From Cytophagales bacterium (GTDB taxonomy: Bacteria > Bacteroidota > Bacteroidia > Cytophagales > Spirosomataceae): a DNA stretch of 64,000 bases. The notes beneath the pieces are model-generated. The model searched no databases, was not told where the DNA came from, and saw only the letters and a list, made by a program, of their open reading frames with translations. Location of the stretch: assembly GCA_004292855.1 (NCBI GenBank), contig RDXN01000031.1, positions 151,140 through 215,139 on the forward strand. Reading direction: 5' to 3'. A program made the position numbers and the translations under genes. This document shows, in pieces, positions 51,546 through 60,122 of the stretch (positions are counted from its first letter, which is position 1; the number at the start of each line of letters is the position of its first letter).

Positions 51546-51803
51546 ATGGAGCAACTAAAAAGTATCGCAGACATTAAAACCCTTTATCCGAACGAGTGGG
51601 TTCTAATTGGGAATCCGGTTATGGACGACAGCAAACTGGACGTGCTTTCTGGCATTCCTTTATTCCATAGCAAGGATAAAAAAGAGGTTTGCTATATAGG
51701 AAGAGATAAAACAGCAAACTTTGACAAAATAACTCTGATCTACACAGGCACATTCAGACCGACTCGGAAAATCACGGGCATTTTCAACCGCATTGCAAAA
51801 TGA
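51546..51803 (+). CDS. Small protein partnered with a retropepsin-like protease
   Basis: An 85-aa soluble protein without signal peptide: MEQLKSIADIKTLYPNEWVL, IGNPVMDDSKLDVLSGIPLF, HSKDKKEVCYIGRDKTANFD, KITLIYTGTFRPTRK. Its stop overlaps the start of the retropepsin-like protease by 4 bases (ATGA), strongly suggesting translational coupling. I recall similar small proteins next to clan-AA protease genes in other Bacteroidota but cannot name a family. It might be the substrate, inhibitor or antitoxin partner of the protease. The two-gene unit lies between the direct repeats at 51361 and 52239. Confidence 0.85.
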   Translation: MEQLKSIADIKTLYPNEWVLIGNPVMDDSKLDVLSGIPLFHSKDKKEVCYIGRDKTANFDKITLIYTGTFRPTRKITGIFNRIAK

Positions 51804-52189
51804 CCCACAAGTTCAAACGGGATTCTGACAGTGGGCTTATTCTTGTCAACATTGAAATTGACAAGCGATTTGAATTGAAAATGATTCTGGATACGGGCGC
51901 GACTAACACTACGATTGATAGCAACGCTATGTATTTGTTGGGATATGACCTGAAAGACAATATTGGAACCGTTGAGATTGAGACGGCCAATGGAATTATC
52001 GAGACAGAAGTTTTTGAGATTAATACGTTTGCGTCACTTGGGCTGACAAAGAAGAAATTTCAAATTCAGGTATACGACTTTCTGGCTCACGGTATTTTTT
52101 CAGACTATAACGGTCTGCTTGGACTCGATTTTTTAGAGGGTACAAAGTTTTGTATCGACACGAGAGAAGATACAATTACGCTATCATAA
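51800..52189 (+). CDS. Retropepsin-like aspartic protease
   Basis: A 129-aa clan AA aspartic protease fold. The active-site motif is LDTGAT with Asp31 in KMILDTGATNTTID; the second Gly-Leu-Leu-Gly-Leu-Asp flap/core motif NGLLGLDFLEGTKFCID follows at the end. The domain is that of a single-lobed retropepsin which should act as a homodimer. There is no signal peptide or membrane segment; it is cytoplasmic. It overlaps the upstream 85-aa gene by 4 bases. A proteolytic processing target, most simply its partner, is an inference. Confidence 0.92.
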   Translation: MTHKFKRDSDSGLILVNIEIDKRFELKMILDTGATNTTIDSNAMYLLGYDLKDNIGTVEIETANGIIETEVFEINTFASLGLTKKKFQIQVYDFLAHGIFSDYNGLLGLDFLEGTKFCIDTREDTITLS

Positions 52190-52237
52190 CCAGCAACAGT
52201 CCCCTTTTGCTTATTTGCATAAGCAGCCCCCCAAACA

Positions 52238-52277
52238 AAATCAGCCCCGCTCAGATCTCTCCGAGCGGGGCTGATTT
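52238..52277. terminator. Bidirectional hairpin terminator
   Basis: AAATCAGCCCCGCTC (52238-52252) and GAGCGGGGCTGATTT (52263-52277): 15-bp perfect stem, 10-base loop, A-rich left and T-rich right ends. It lies between the stop of the protease gene (+) and the original stop of the outer-membrane gene (-) at 52303. Confidence 0.88.
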
Positions 52278-52313
52278 ATGGTACGCTAGTTAATCAGATC
52301 GACTACCGACGGC
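52239..52313. repeat. Direct repeat, copy 2 (native location)
   Basis: Second copy of the repeat at 51361-51435, 878 bases apart. Here it includes the native stop codon (52303-52305) and last codons of the outer-membrane gene, so this copy is likely the ancestral one. Confidence 0.9.
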
Positions 52314-52376
52314 GACGGCTTGGGGCCGGTGCTGGCGGGGCAATCAATTTTTGGTACTGAGCATCGTCGAGTGGCT

Positions 52377-54191
52377 TCAGATCCTGAATCGAGTACGTAT
52401 CGTCGCTGATAAGTACGTTGAAGTTGCCAACCGGGCGTTGCGACTAACCCGACGGCCTTTGTAGCGGATTGACGAGCCTGACTCAATCTTACGCTTCTCT
52501 TCCTGCAATTGCTGGGCAAGGTTGCCTGGCAGTTGCGACAGGTTCAGCACCAGTGCAGTTGAATCGAACGTGAGTGGCTCGATAGCCAGACGACGGTTCA
52601 GACCACGGAAGCGCAGACGGGTTGTTTTCTCACCCACCGACGTTACCTCGCCGTTGCAATAGCAAACGCTGGCGATTTCACGCGTGTATGGGTTGCGATA
52701 GAACACCTCCAGACGCTCCAGCTTGTGACGGAACTCGCAAGGCTCGGCAATCGGACGGCTTGGCTTCAGCAGGGCAAAGCTCTGCGTCGATACCTCGCTC
52801 ATACATGAACCACATTTGGCCGTTTGGCGGTTGTGTACCGTTACGTAGTAGAAACCACGAACAGCACGGCCATCCGTACCAATGAATTGCTGTGGGAATG
52901 CCAGTGTTGTGTCGGTTGTGTTAACCACTTCGGCAATCACGCGGTCGCCACCCTGACCAGCCACCACCGAGTCGGGGCGGTAGTACAAACGAGCCGTGAA
53001 GGTTTCGTTCTTGGGGTTAACCGTGCGGGTATGCCAGCTAATGGCAGGCAGGGTGTTAGCCGGTGCCTGATCGGCCTGATACGACAGACCACCCAGCGGG
53101 TTTCCGTTGGCAAACCGAACCGACACAACCGGGATCGAATCGCAGGTTGGGCAGGTAACGGGTGCCTTGGGGATCAGCTTTTTCTGCTGGAATCCTTTGC
53201 GAACCGCCAAACCGGCGTTGAAACCACCGTGCTTGCGCTCGTAAGCCAGCAATTGGTCGGTCACACCGTCGACAATAAAGTAGTTCAGCTTGGTGTAAAA
53301 ACCCTGTGCCTGTACACCTACGTGCCAGGTGTTGCGCAACGGGAAGAACACACCCAACGACAGGTTGCCGCCCAGGTGATTCAGGTTGTTGCTTGGCGAC
53401 ACCATGCGCACGAGCCGGTTGTTCAGGCTTGGCACCGACGCAGCAATCAAAGCAGCCTCAGTCCGGTAGATTCCACCTTTTGGCGAAATTTCGAGGAACG
53501 AGACACACGATGGGTTCCGGCGACTACGAGCAAACGTCCATTGCAACACGGGACCTACTGTAAAGAAAAAGTCATCGGACGAACGCTGACGGATTTGAAC
53601 TTCGGCAGATGATGGAATGCCCAACTGAGAAGCCCGCGTCCGCAGGAAGTCGATGTAATCTTTACGAGTGAGGTAGTTTTGATAGCCAAACGAGGCTCCG
53701 ATACCAAACCGCAACCGACGCTCAGGACGGCTAATGAAATAGTCGGTGTTCAACGTGATGTTGATACCGGTTCCGTTGTACAGCGTGTTGTCGCGTCGGG
53801 TAGAGCCAAACGTAGCATCCCAGCTTCCGCAATACGCAAAGTTAGGCCCCACGGCGGCACCAATGCGCCAGGGCGATGGCCGACGGACCAGCACAAACGT
53901 TTGCAAGGTCGTGTCGCAGTCGTCCAGTTCGGCAACGTCGCTGGCACGGGCTTTGAACGCTGAGCGGCTCAGCGTGTCAGTGTACACACCTCGGCCTAAC
54001 CGGTAGATGTTTTCTTTCGGTGTACACTTGTCTCCTTGCTCATTACGACGGAGCGTATCGGCGGACTGTTGTGCGTTGGCTACCGTCGGACCGAGAAGTA
54101 GTCCTGCCGACAACGCACCTCCAATGGCACAAGATAACATCGCTCGACGCTTAATACGGGCATTAAGCGCGGGGGGGATAAAATTGATCAT
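52377..54191 (-). CDS. Outer-membrane beta-barrel-like protein with 3'-terminal frameshift
   Basis: A 604-aa secreted protein: basic start and hydrophobic segment (LSCAIGGALSAGLLLGPTVA) then TVANAQQ cleavage. Residues ~95-360 resemble an outer-membrane barrel (WRIGAAVGPNFAYCGSWD, RLRFGIGASFGYQNYLT, HLGGNLSLGVFFPLRN, GGFNAGLAVRKGFQ), and ~370-560 is a soluble, Cys-containing domain. Near 52429-52434 the frame changes: the present frame ends in ATSTYLSATIRTRFRI, whereas a -1 shift gives VGNFNVLISDDTYSIQDLKP to APPAPAPSRRRR and a stop at 52303, close to the terminator. A one-base loss in a CCCGGT-TGG stretch explains this. The lost tail is ~42 aa. Function unknown; T9SS dependence not shown. Confidence 0.85.
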   Translation of the reverse strand: MINFIPPALNARIKRRAMLSCAIGGALSAGLLLGPTVANAQQSADTLRRNEQGDKCTPKENIYRLGRGVYTDTLSRSAFKARASDVAELDDCDTTLQTFVLVRRPSPWRIGAAVGPNFAYCGSWDATFGSTRRDNTLYNGTGINITLNTDYFISRPERRLRFGIGASFGYQNYLTRKDYIDFLRTRASQLGIPSSAEVQIRQRSSDDFFFTVGPVLQWTFARSRRNPSCVSFLEISPKGGIYRTEAALIAASVPSLNNRLVRMVSPSNNLNHLGGNLSLGVFFPLRNTWHVGVQAQGFYTKLNYFIVDGVTDQLLAYERKHGGFNAGLAVRKGFQQKKLIPKAPVTCPTCDSIPVVSVRFANGNPLGGLSYQADQAPANTLPAISWHTRTVNPKNETFTARLYYRPDSVVAGQGGDRVIAEVVNTTDTTLAFPQQFIGTDGRAVRGFYYVTVHNRQTAKCGSCMSEVSTQSFALLKPSRPIAEPCEFRHKLERLEVFYRNPYTREIASVCYCNGEVTSVGEKTTRLRFRGLNRRLAIEPLTFDSTALVLNLSQLPGNLAQQLQEEKRKIESGSSIRYKGRRVSRNARLATSTYLSATIRTRFRI

Positions 54192-54710
54192 GGTAATCCG
54201 ATTTTGTCATTCTCAGACGAAACTTACAACTATACGTCACTATTCCAAAAAGTTTAGCCAGCGGCCAACATTTTTTTCTTGTTTTCGACCCATTACCTAT
54301 ACCTGAATGGTCAGATAATGACCCTGAAACATGTTCATTGAAGATCAGCCAAATGCCTGCCTATTAAGGCTTTAGCGCAAATATATGGCAAAATCTTACC
54401 GTAAACTCATTTTGTCGGAGACTCACTGTTAAATTTAGTCATTCCGCCATCCTTGCTCTTTGGTAGGCAACATGTGTGGATGAGTCGTGAACCCATCCAA
54501 TTTTGGCCAAATCTAAGGCAGAAGCACAGAATTCACGCCATTCTTTCACAATAATTTCCTGTTAAAGCCTCACGAACGGCAAGTTTATTAGAACTACACA
54601 AACCCTATCTGATTGAGTATAAGCTCTACAAACAGACCTGACAGGCTCATGAATGGTTGCCTGACAGGGTTCATTTATTGATTTAACGGGCGAATCGAAA
54701 AACGTCACAG
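54192..54710. other. 519-base intergenic region
   Basis: It holds the promoter side of the outer-membrane gene (minus) and the 3' side of the giant adhesin gene (minus). Two direct copies of CCTGACAGG (54638-54646 and 54660-54668 approximately) can pair with one central mismatch, so a weak terminator-like hairpin lies about 45-75 bases beyond the adhesin stop. I see no coding frame and no RNA gene; no clear promoter boxes are assigned. Confidence 0.5.
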
Positions 54711-57700
54711 TTACTTCGTTTTTTGGATCATAACCGGCATTTTTATGGGCTTACCCGGACACGTGAATACCGATGGTTGAAGCACTGCCGTGACATCGGT
54801 CAAACATCCGTTCGCATCGAATACGCGCACGGTGTAGGATTGAGGCCTTATGCCGCTCGGCAGCGACCACCGAAGCGAGGGGTTGGGCAGCGAACGGGTC
54901 AACACGCCATCGCTAGGTACGAGCGGTAGCCCCTCCGGCGTTGTGGCCTGACCTGTGTACAATCCTCCTTTCGTAAAGTCGAATCGGTCGGTTGGCTCAA
55001 AGCCACGCAGAATCAACTGCCCGTCGTTGCGCGAGACCGGCCCCGCCAATGTGCTCGCCACGGCCGTTAATCCAACTCTGGGCCGATTGCCCTCCTGTAG
55101 GGTCACCGAACGTACCTCCGAACATCCGTTGGCATCGCTCACCGAGACCGAATAAACACCTGCACTTAAATCGGTACGTTTGGCCGTACTCGCCATCGAC
55201 GGAAGCTCGTTGTCGACCCACGTGTAGGTGTAGGGTTCAGTGCCGCCGGTAGTGGTCAGGCTTACGACTCCGTTGGTTCCGCTAAAGCATGTTGGGTTGC
55301 GGGTTGTCAGTGTAACACTTAGCGAGGGCGGTTCCTGCACCACAATAGTCGTGCTCTCTACGCAGTTGTTGGCGTCGATCACCGTTACCGAATACGTCCC
55401 GGCTGTGAGGCTGCTAATATCCTGCGTAGTGGCTCCTGTGTTCCAGAGATAGCGATAGGCTGGCGTTGCTCCCTCAACCGTCAGGTCGATGCTGCCGTTG
55501 TTGCCGCCCCGGCACGTCACGGGTTTCACCACGGCGTTGAGGTTGAACGGCTGCGGTTGCGCGATGGTGGCCTGCGTAGTGGCAGTACAGCCGTTAGCAT
55601 CAGTCACCGTCAACGTGTACGGCGTACTGCTGGCCGGAAGCCCCTGTACGGTCGCGTTTATCGACCCCGTATTCCAGAGGTACGTGTAGTCTGGTGTGCC
55701 GCCCCGCACTTCGGTGGTGATTTGACCGGTCAACTGCCCGTTACATAGTACGCTGGTTGAGAGCATGGAGGCCGTAAGTGGGTCCGGTTGGGCGATGGCT
55801 ACGCCCGCGATGGCCTTGGCTCCGTTGGCATCGGTCACCAGCACCTGGTAGTTGCCTGCACGTAGGCCGGTCAGGTTTTGCGTGTTGGCCACGGTTACGC
55901 CATCGGGGGTGGTCCATTGATAGGTGTACGGCCCTACCCCACCGGCTACGGTCAGGCTGGCGGCTCCATGTTGGCCACCGTCGCACAACACGGGTTGCAC
56001 CTGCGTGGTTAATGTGAGGGCGGGCGGTTCGCTGATGGTGATCGTGGTTGAGGTCGTACAGCCGTTGGCGTCGATTACAGTTACTGAATAAACCCCGGCA
56101 GGCAGGTTAAATCGGTCGGCTGTTTCGGCTCCCGATTGACCATTTGCGTCGGTCCAGGAGTAGCTGTATGGATCGCCCACGGTGTAGCTTGCCCCACCTG
56201 TAACGGTCAGGCTGATACGCCCTGTGTTTTGCCCGTTGATGGCTACACTGGTGGACCCACTGACCAAACTCAGGGCTGTTGGCTGAGCTATGGACACGCT
56301 TTGCAAAGCTGTACAGCCGTTGGCATCGGTGACGGTCACGGAATATACGCCCGCTGTCAGGGCCCCGACGAACGACGTGGTTGTCGAGTTCGGCGCACCT
56401 GTATCCCACGTGTACGTGTATGAGGCATTCGATGTAGCCGATGTGCCCCCACCAGCCGTACCCGAACCGCCTGTGCTGATGGTTGTCGGCGTACCGCCCG
56501 AAACATTCAGACTGATCACTCCATTAGCACTGCCGTTGCACGACACATTTTGGATAATTGGCGTTACGGTCAGGGCCGGGGGTTGGCTCACCACTACGGT
56601 TGTACTTTGCGTGGCCCCATTGGCATCGGTCGCCGTGACCGAGTAGGTCCCGGCGGGTAGGCCTGTGCGTTCGGAGGTACTCGCGGGCACGCTCACGCCG
56701 TTGTCCGACCACACGTAGGTGTATGGACCAACGCCCCCCGACACGTTTGCAACTACACTGCCTGTATTGGCTCCATAGCAGGCAACGTTATCGGGCGTTA
56801 TCGTGAGTGTCAGACGTGTGGGTTGGCTTACAGTGAACGAGCGCACCTCGAAGCAACCGTTGATATCGGTCACCGTGACCGAATAGACACCCGCCGTCAG
56901 GCTATTGATGCTTGCTGTTGTGGCCCCCGGTCCGCCGTCGCGGGTGTTCCAGACGTAACTGTACGAATCGGGGGTGCCCGGCGTACCGCCCAACGCGCTC
57001 ACACTCAAGGCACCGTTGGCCGCGCCGTTGCGACTCACCGCCGTTGTGGACCCCGTGAGCGAGAGGGCCGTAGGTTCGTTGACCGTGATGCTCCGCACCA
57101 GCGAACAGCCGTTGGCGTCGAGCACGGTTATGGAGTACGGCCCTGCATTCAACCCTGTTCGGTCGGGTGTACTGACCAACGAGGATATGCCGTTATCGGC
57201 CCACAGATAGGTGTAGGGACCTATCCCGCCCGTTGCCGTTAGGCTCACCTGCCCGCTCTCGTTCTGGAAACAGGTCAGGTCTTTCTGAATCAGATTGACA
57301 CTCAAAGCACCCGGCTGGCTCACATTGATAGTCGTACTCTCCACACAATCGTTGGCGTCAATAACGGTCACCGAATAGATACCGGCTGTTAAACTGGCTA
57401 CGTCCTGGGTAGTAGCTCCCGTATTCCAACGATACCGATACGGCGCAGTTGACCCTTCCACAGTCAGGTCAATACGGCCCGTATTCCCTCCCTGACAGGC
57501 CACCGGCACGACCACCGCGTTGAGGTTGTAGGGTTGGGGTTGCCCGATAGTGGTGCTGGTTAGAGCCGTGCAGCCGTTGGCGTCGGTCACGGTTAATGAA
57601 TAGGGTGTACTACTGGCCGTTAAGCTCTGTACGGTTGCGTTGGTTGAGCCTGTATTCCACAAGTAGGTATAGTTTGGCGTACCGCCCCGTACTTCGGTGG

Positions 57701-60122
57701 TGATGGTCCCCGAAGCCTGCCCATTGCACAGGGCGTCTGTCCCCAACACCGATGCCGTAAGCGGTTCGGGTTGGGCAACGGCAACGCTCGCGACGGCGGT
57801 GGCTCCGTTGGCATCGGTCACCAGTACCTCATAATTGCCTTTCGCGAGACCCGTCAGGCTTGGTGTGGTGCCCACTGTCTGACCCGCCGTGTCTGTCCAT
57901 TGATAGGAGTACGGACCAACGCCCCCCGCTATGGTCAGGCTGGACGTGCCAGTATTGCCTCCGCTACAGAAGACATCAGTGGCCGAAGCCGTGAGTGTCA
58001 GGGCCGGGGGTTCATTGATGACTATGGTTGTTGAAATAGGGCATCCGTTGGCATCGGTCACGGTGACCGAGTAGGTGCCCGCAGGCAGGGCAGTACGTCC
58101 GGGGGTGCTTCCGCCGTTGCTGTCGTTCCAGAGGTAGGTGTATGCCTGTCCGCTTGTGGATGGTGTTCCGCCTGTAACAGTCAGGCTGATACTACCCGTA
58201 GCTTGCCCGTTGATAGCAACACTAGTTGATCCACTCGCCAAACTTAAAGCCGTGGGTTGCGCCACCGACACGCTTTGCAAGGCCGTACAGCCGTTAACGT
58301 CGGTAACGGTTACGGAATAGGTTCCGGCTGTGAGGCTGCTAATGGAGGCAGTTGTTGAGCCGGTTGCGCTTTCGCCCGTGCTCCACTGGTAGGTATAGCC
58401 TCCGCTTCCGGCTGTTGTGGTGCCCGATGTGGCCGTACCTGAACCGCCAGTATTGGTGCTGATTGGGGTGCCTCCCGATACGCTCAGGCTCACCACACCA
58501 TCGCTACTACCGTGGCAAGAAACGGCCCGGACGGTAGGCGTCAGGGTGAGGGCAGAGGGTTGGCTCACCACCATCGTCGTGACTTGGGTTGCCCCGTTGG
58601 CATCGGTTACTGTGACCGAATACGTTCCGGCGGGTAGGCCTGTGCGTTCGGAGGTACTCACAGGTGAGCTAGCCCCGTTATCCGACCAGGTATAGGTATA
58701 TGGACCAACACCCCCCGACGCGCTCACACTCACCCGGCCTGTGCTGCTATTGTTACAAGCCACACTTTCCGACGAAGGCGTCACGCTAAGTCCGGTTGGT
58801 TGCCCAATTGAGAGCGATTTCGAATCTGAACAGCCGTTGGCGTCGGTTACCGTCACGGAGTATAAACCGGCGGTTAGGTTGCTGATGGTTGCTGACGTAG
58901 CCCCCGGTCCGCCGTCGCGGGCAGTCCATTGATAGCTATAGGTTGGTGTCCCTCCCGTAGCCGAAATACTAGCGGCACCAGTGGCTTCACCGTTGCGGGT
59001 AACGTCGATAGTAGTGCAGCTTAGCGTTAAGGCGGTGGGTTGATTTACCGTCACCGTTCGTACATCGAAACAGTTGTTAGCATCGAGCACCGTTACCGAG
59101 TAAGCTCCCGAGGGCAGACCCGTGCGGGCCGAGGTGCTCGCCGGGGAAGCCACCCCGTTGTCGGACCACACGTAGCGGTAGGGGCTGCTACCCCCACGAG
59201 CCGTCACACTCACGGCTCCAGTCTGGTTGCCAAAGCAGGTCAAACTCAAGCTGCTCACGCCCACGCTCAGGTTCCCCGGCTGACTCACGTTGATAGTCAC
59301 ACTCTCGGGGCAGTCGTTAACGTCCAAAACCGTCACCGAGTAAATGCCCGATACCAGTCCTGATACGTCTTCGGTCGTGGCTCCATTTGACCAGCGATAC
59401 CGATAAGGCGCGGTTGACCCCGATGGCTGAGGTTGGCCGATAGTGGTGCTCGTCAGGGCCGTGCAACCATTGGCGTCGGTCACCGTCAGGCTGTAAGGGC
59501 TGCTGCTGGCGGCTAAACTCTGGGCCGTGGGGTTAGTCGACCCCGTGCTCCACCGATAGGCGTAAGCAGGCGTGCCCCCCCGCACCTCGGTGGTGATGGT
59601 GCCCGTGGTCCCGCCGAAGCAAAGCGCGTCCGTACCCAGCACCGAAGCGGTGAGGGGCAGGGGTTGAGTGATAGCCACGCTGGCGGCAACTGTGCAGCCA
59701 TTGGCGTCGGTCACCACCACCCCGTAGTTACCCTGGGCAAGGCCGGTGATAACTGAGGTGCTGCTCCCCGGTCCGCCGTCGCGGGTGCTCCATAGATAGG
59801 CGTAGGGCGACGCGCCACCCGAAACCGTCACACTGGCCGTGCCGTTGCTGCCCCCCTCGCAGAAGACGTTGGTGACCTGGGTCAAGGTCGAGAGGGCCGT
59901 GGGTTGGGTGAGTGTCAGGCTCGTGCTGATGGCACAGCCGTTGCTGTCGGTGGCCGTCAGTGAGTAAGCCCCTGCCACCAGATTACTCCGGGTAGCGGTC
60001 GTCGCGCCCGGTCCGCCATCGCGGTCGTTCCACACGTACGAATAAATGGGCGTGCCCCCCGTGAGGGTGCTGCTGATGCTACCCGTGTTGGCTCCGTGGC
60101 AAAGAATATTGACCGGCGCTGG
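54711..60122 (-). CDS. Giant SprB-repeat adhesin, C-terminal part
   Basis: C-terminal part of a giant cell-surface adhesin with about 21 SprB modules of ~80 aa (LxCFGxxxGxxxVxxxGGxxPYxYxWSxG...LSAGxYSVTVTDANGC). Modules recur in a higher-order unit of eight (e.g. TASVLGTDALCNGQ, then NLNAVVVPVACQGG, then LTCFQNESGQ). The protein ends with a distinct ~130-aa region (LTAVASTLAGPVSRNDGQLI to CPGKPIKMPVMIQKTK) that is not a standard T9SS sorting tail. A callable start is the ATG at 60035, but the frame is open to 60122 and the real N-terminus is further upstream, beyond a 4-base deletion. SprB-type proteins act as T9SS-exported adhesins in gliding. Confidence 0.85.
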   Translation of the reverse strand, partial: PAPVNILCHGANTGSISSTLTGGTPIYSYVWNDRDGGPGATTATRSNLVAGAYSLTATDSNGCAISTSLTLTQPTALSTLTQVTNVFCEGGSNGTASVTVSGGASPYAYLWSTRDGGPGSSTSVITGLAQGNYGVVVTDANGCTVAASVAITQPLPLTASVLGTDALCFGGTTGTITTEVRGGTPAYAYRWSTGSTNPTAQSLAASSSPYSLTVTDANGCTALTSTTIGQPQPSGSTAPYRYRWSNGATTEDVSGLVSGIYSVTVLDVNDCPESVTINVSQPGNLSVGVSSLSLTCFGNQTGAVSVTARGGSSPYRYVWSDNGVASPASTSARTGLPSGAYSVTVLDANNCFDVRTVTVNQPTALTLSCTTIDVTRNGEATGAASISATGGTPTYSYQWTARDGGPGATSATISNLTAGLYSVTVTDANGCSDSKSLSIGQPTGLSVTPSSESVACNNSSTGRVSVSASGGVGPYTYTWSDNGASSPVSTSERTGLPAGTYSVTVTDANGATQVTTMVVSQPSALTLTPTVRAVSCHGSSDGVVSLSVSGGTPISTNTGGSGTATSGTTTAGSGGYTYQWSTGESATGSTTASISSLTAGTYSVTVTDVNGCTALQSVSVAQPTALSLASGSTSVAINGQATGSISLTVTGGTPSTSGQAYTYLWNDSNGGSTPGRTALPAGTYSVTVTDANGCPISTTIVINEPPALTLTASATDVFCSGGNTGTSSLTIAGGVGPYSYQWTDTAGQTVGTTPSLTGLAKGNYEVLVTDANGATAVASVAVAQPEPLTASVLGTDALCNGQASGTITTEVRGGTPNYTYLWNTGSTNATVQSLTASSTPYSLTVTDANGCTALTSTTIGQPQPYNLNAVVVPVACQGGNTGRIDLTVEGSTAPYRYRWNTGATTQDVASLTAGIYSVTVIDANDCVESTTINVSQPGALSVNLIQKDLTCFQNESGQVSLTATGGIGPYTYLWADNGISSLVSTPDRTGLNAGPYSITVLDANGCSLVRSITVNEPTALSLTGSTTAVSRNGAANGALSVSALGGTPGTPDSYSYVWNTRDGGPGATTASINSLTAGVYSVTVTDINGCFEVRSFTVSQPTRLTLTITPDNVACYGANTGSVVANVSGGVGPYTYVWSDNGVSVPASTSERTGLPAGTYSVTATDANGATQSTTVVVSQPPALTVTPIIQNVSCNGSANGVISLNVSGGTPTTISTGGSGTAGGGTSATSNASYTYTWDTGAPNSTTTSFVGALTAGVYSVTVTDANGCTALQSVSIAQPTALSLVSGSTSVAINGQNTGRISLTVTGGASYTVGDPYSYSWTDANGQSGAETADRFNLPAGVYSVTVIDANGCTTSTTITISEPPALTLTTQVQPVLCDGGQHGAASLTVAGGVGPYTYQWTTPDGVTVANTQNLTGLRAGNYQVLVTDANGAKAIAGVAIAQPDPLTASMLSTSVLCNGQLTGQITTEVRGGTPDYTYLWNTGSINATVQGLPASSTPYTLTVTDANGCTATTQATIAQPQPFNLNAVVKPVTCRGGNNGSIDLTVEGATPAYRYLWNTGATTQDISSLTAGTYSVTVIDANNCVESTTIVVQEPPSLSVTLTTRNPTCFSGTNGVVSLTTTGGTEPYTYTWVDNELPSMASTAKRTDLSAGVYSVSVSDANGCSEVRSVTLQEGNRPRVGLTAVASTLAGPVSRNDGQLILRGFEPTDRFDFTKGGLYTGQATTPEGLPLVPSDGVLTRSLPNPSLRWSLPSGIRPQSYTVRVFDANGCLTDVTAVLQPSVFTCPGKPIKMPVMIQKTK
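59981..60117. repeat. Long near-identical repeat within the adhesin gene, copy 1
   Basis: Matches 63864-64000 at 136 of 137 positions, offset 3883 bases; identity falls to roughly 88% further downstream in the gene (59830-59980 versus 63713-63863). Copy 2 reaches the window edge, so the repeat probably continues. Such a repeat can cause recombination or assembly errors. Confidence 0.85.

Noticed and set aside
52824..53612. 262-codon plus-strand open frame opposite the outer-membrane protein gene
   Set aside because: Shadow of the minus-strand gene; no domain.
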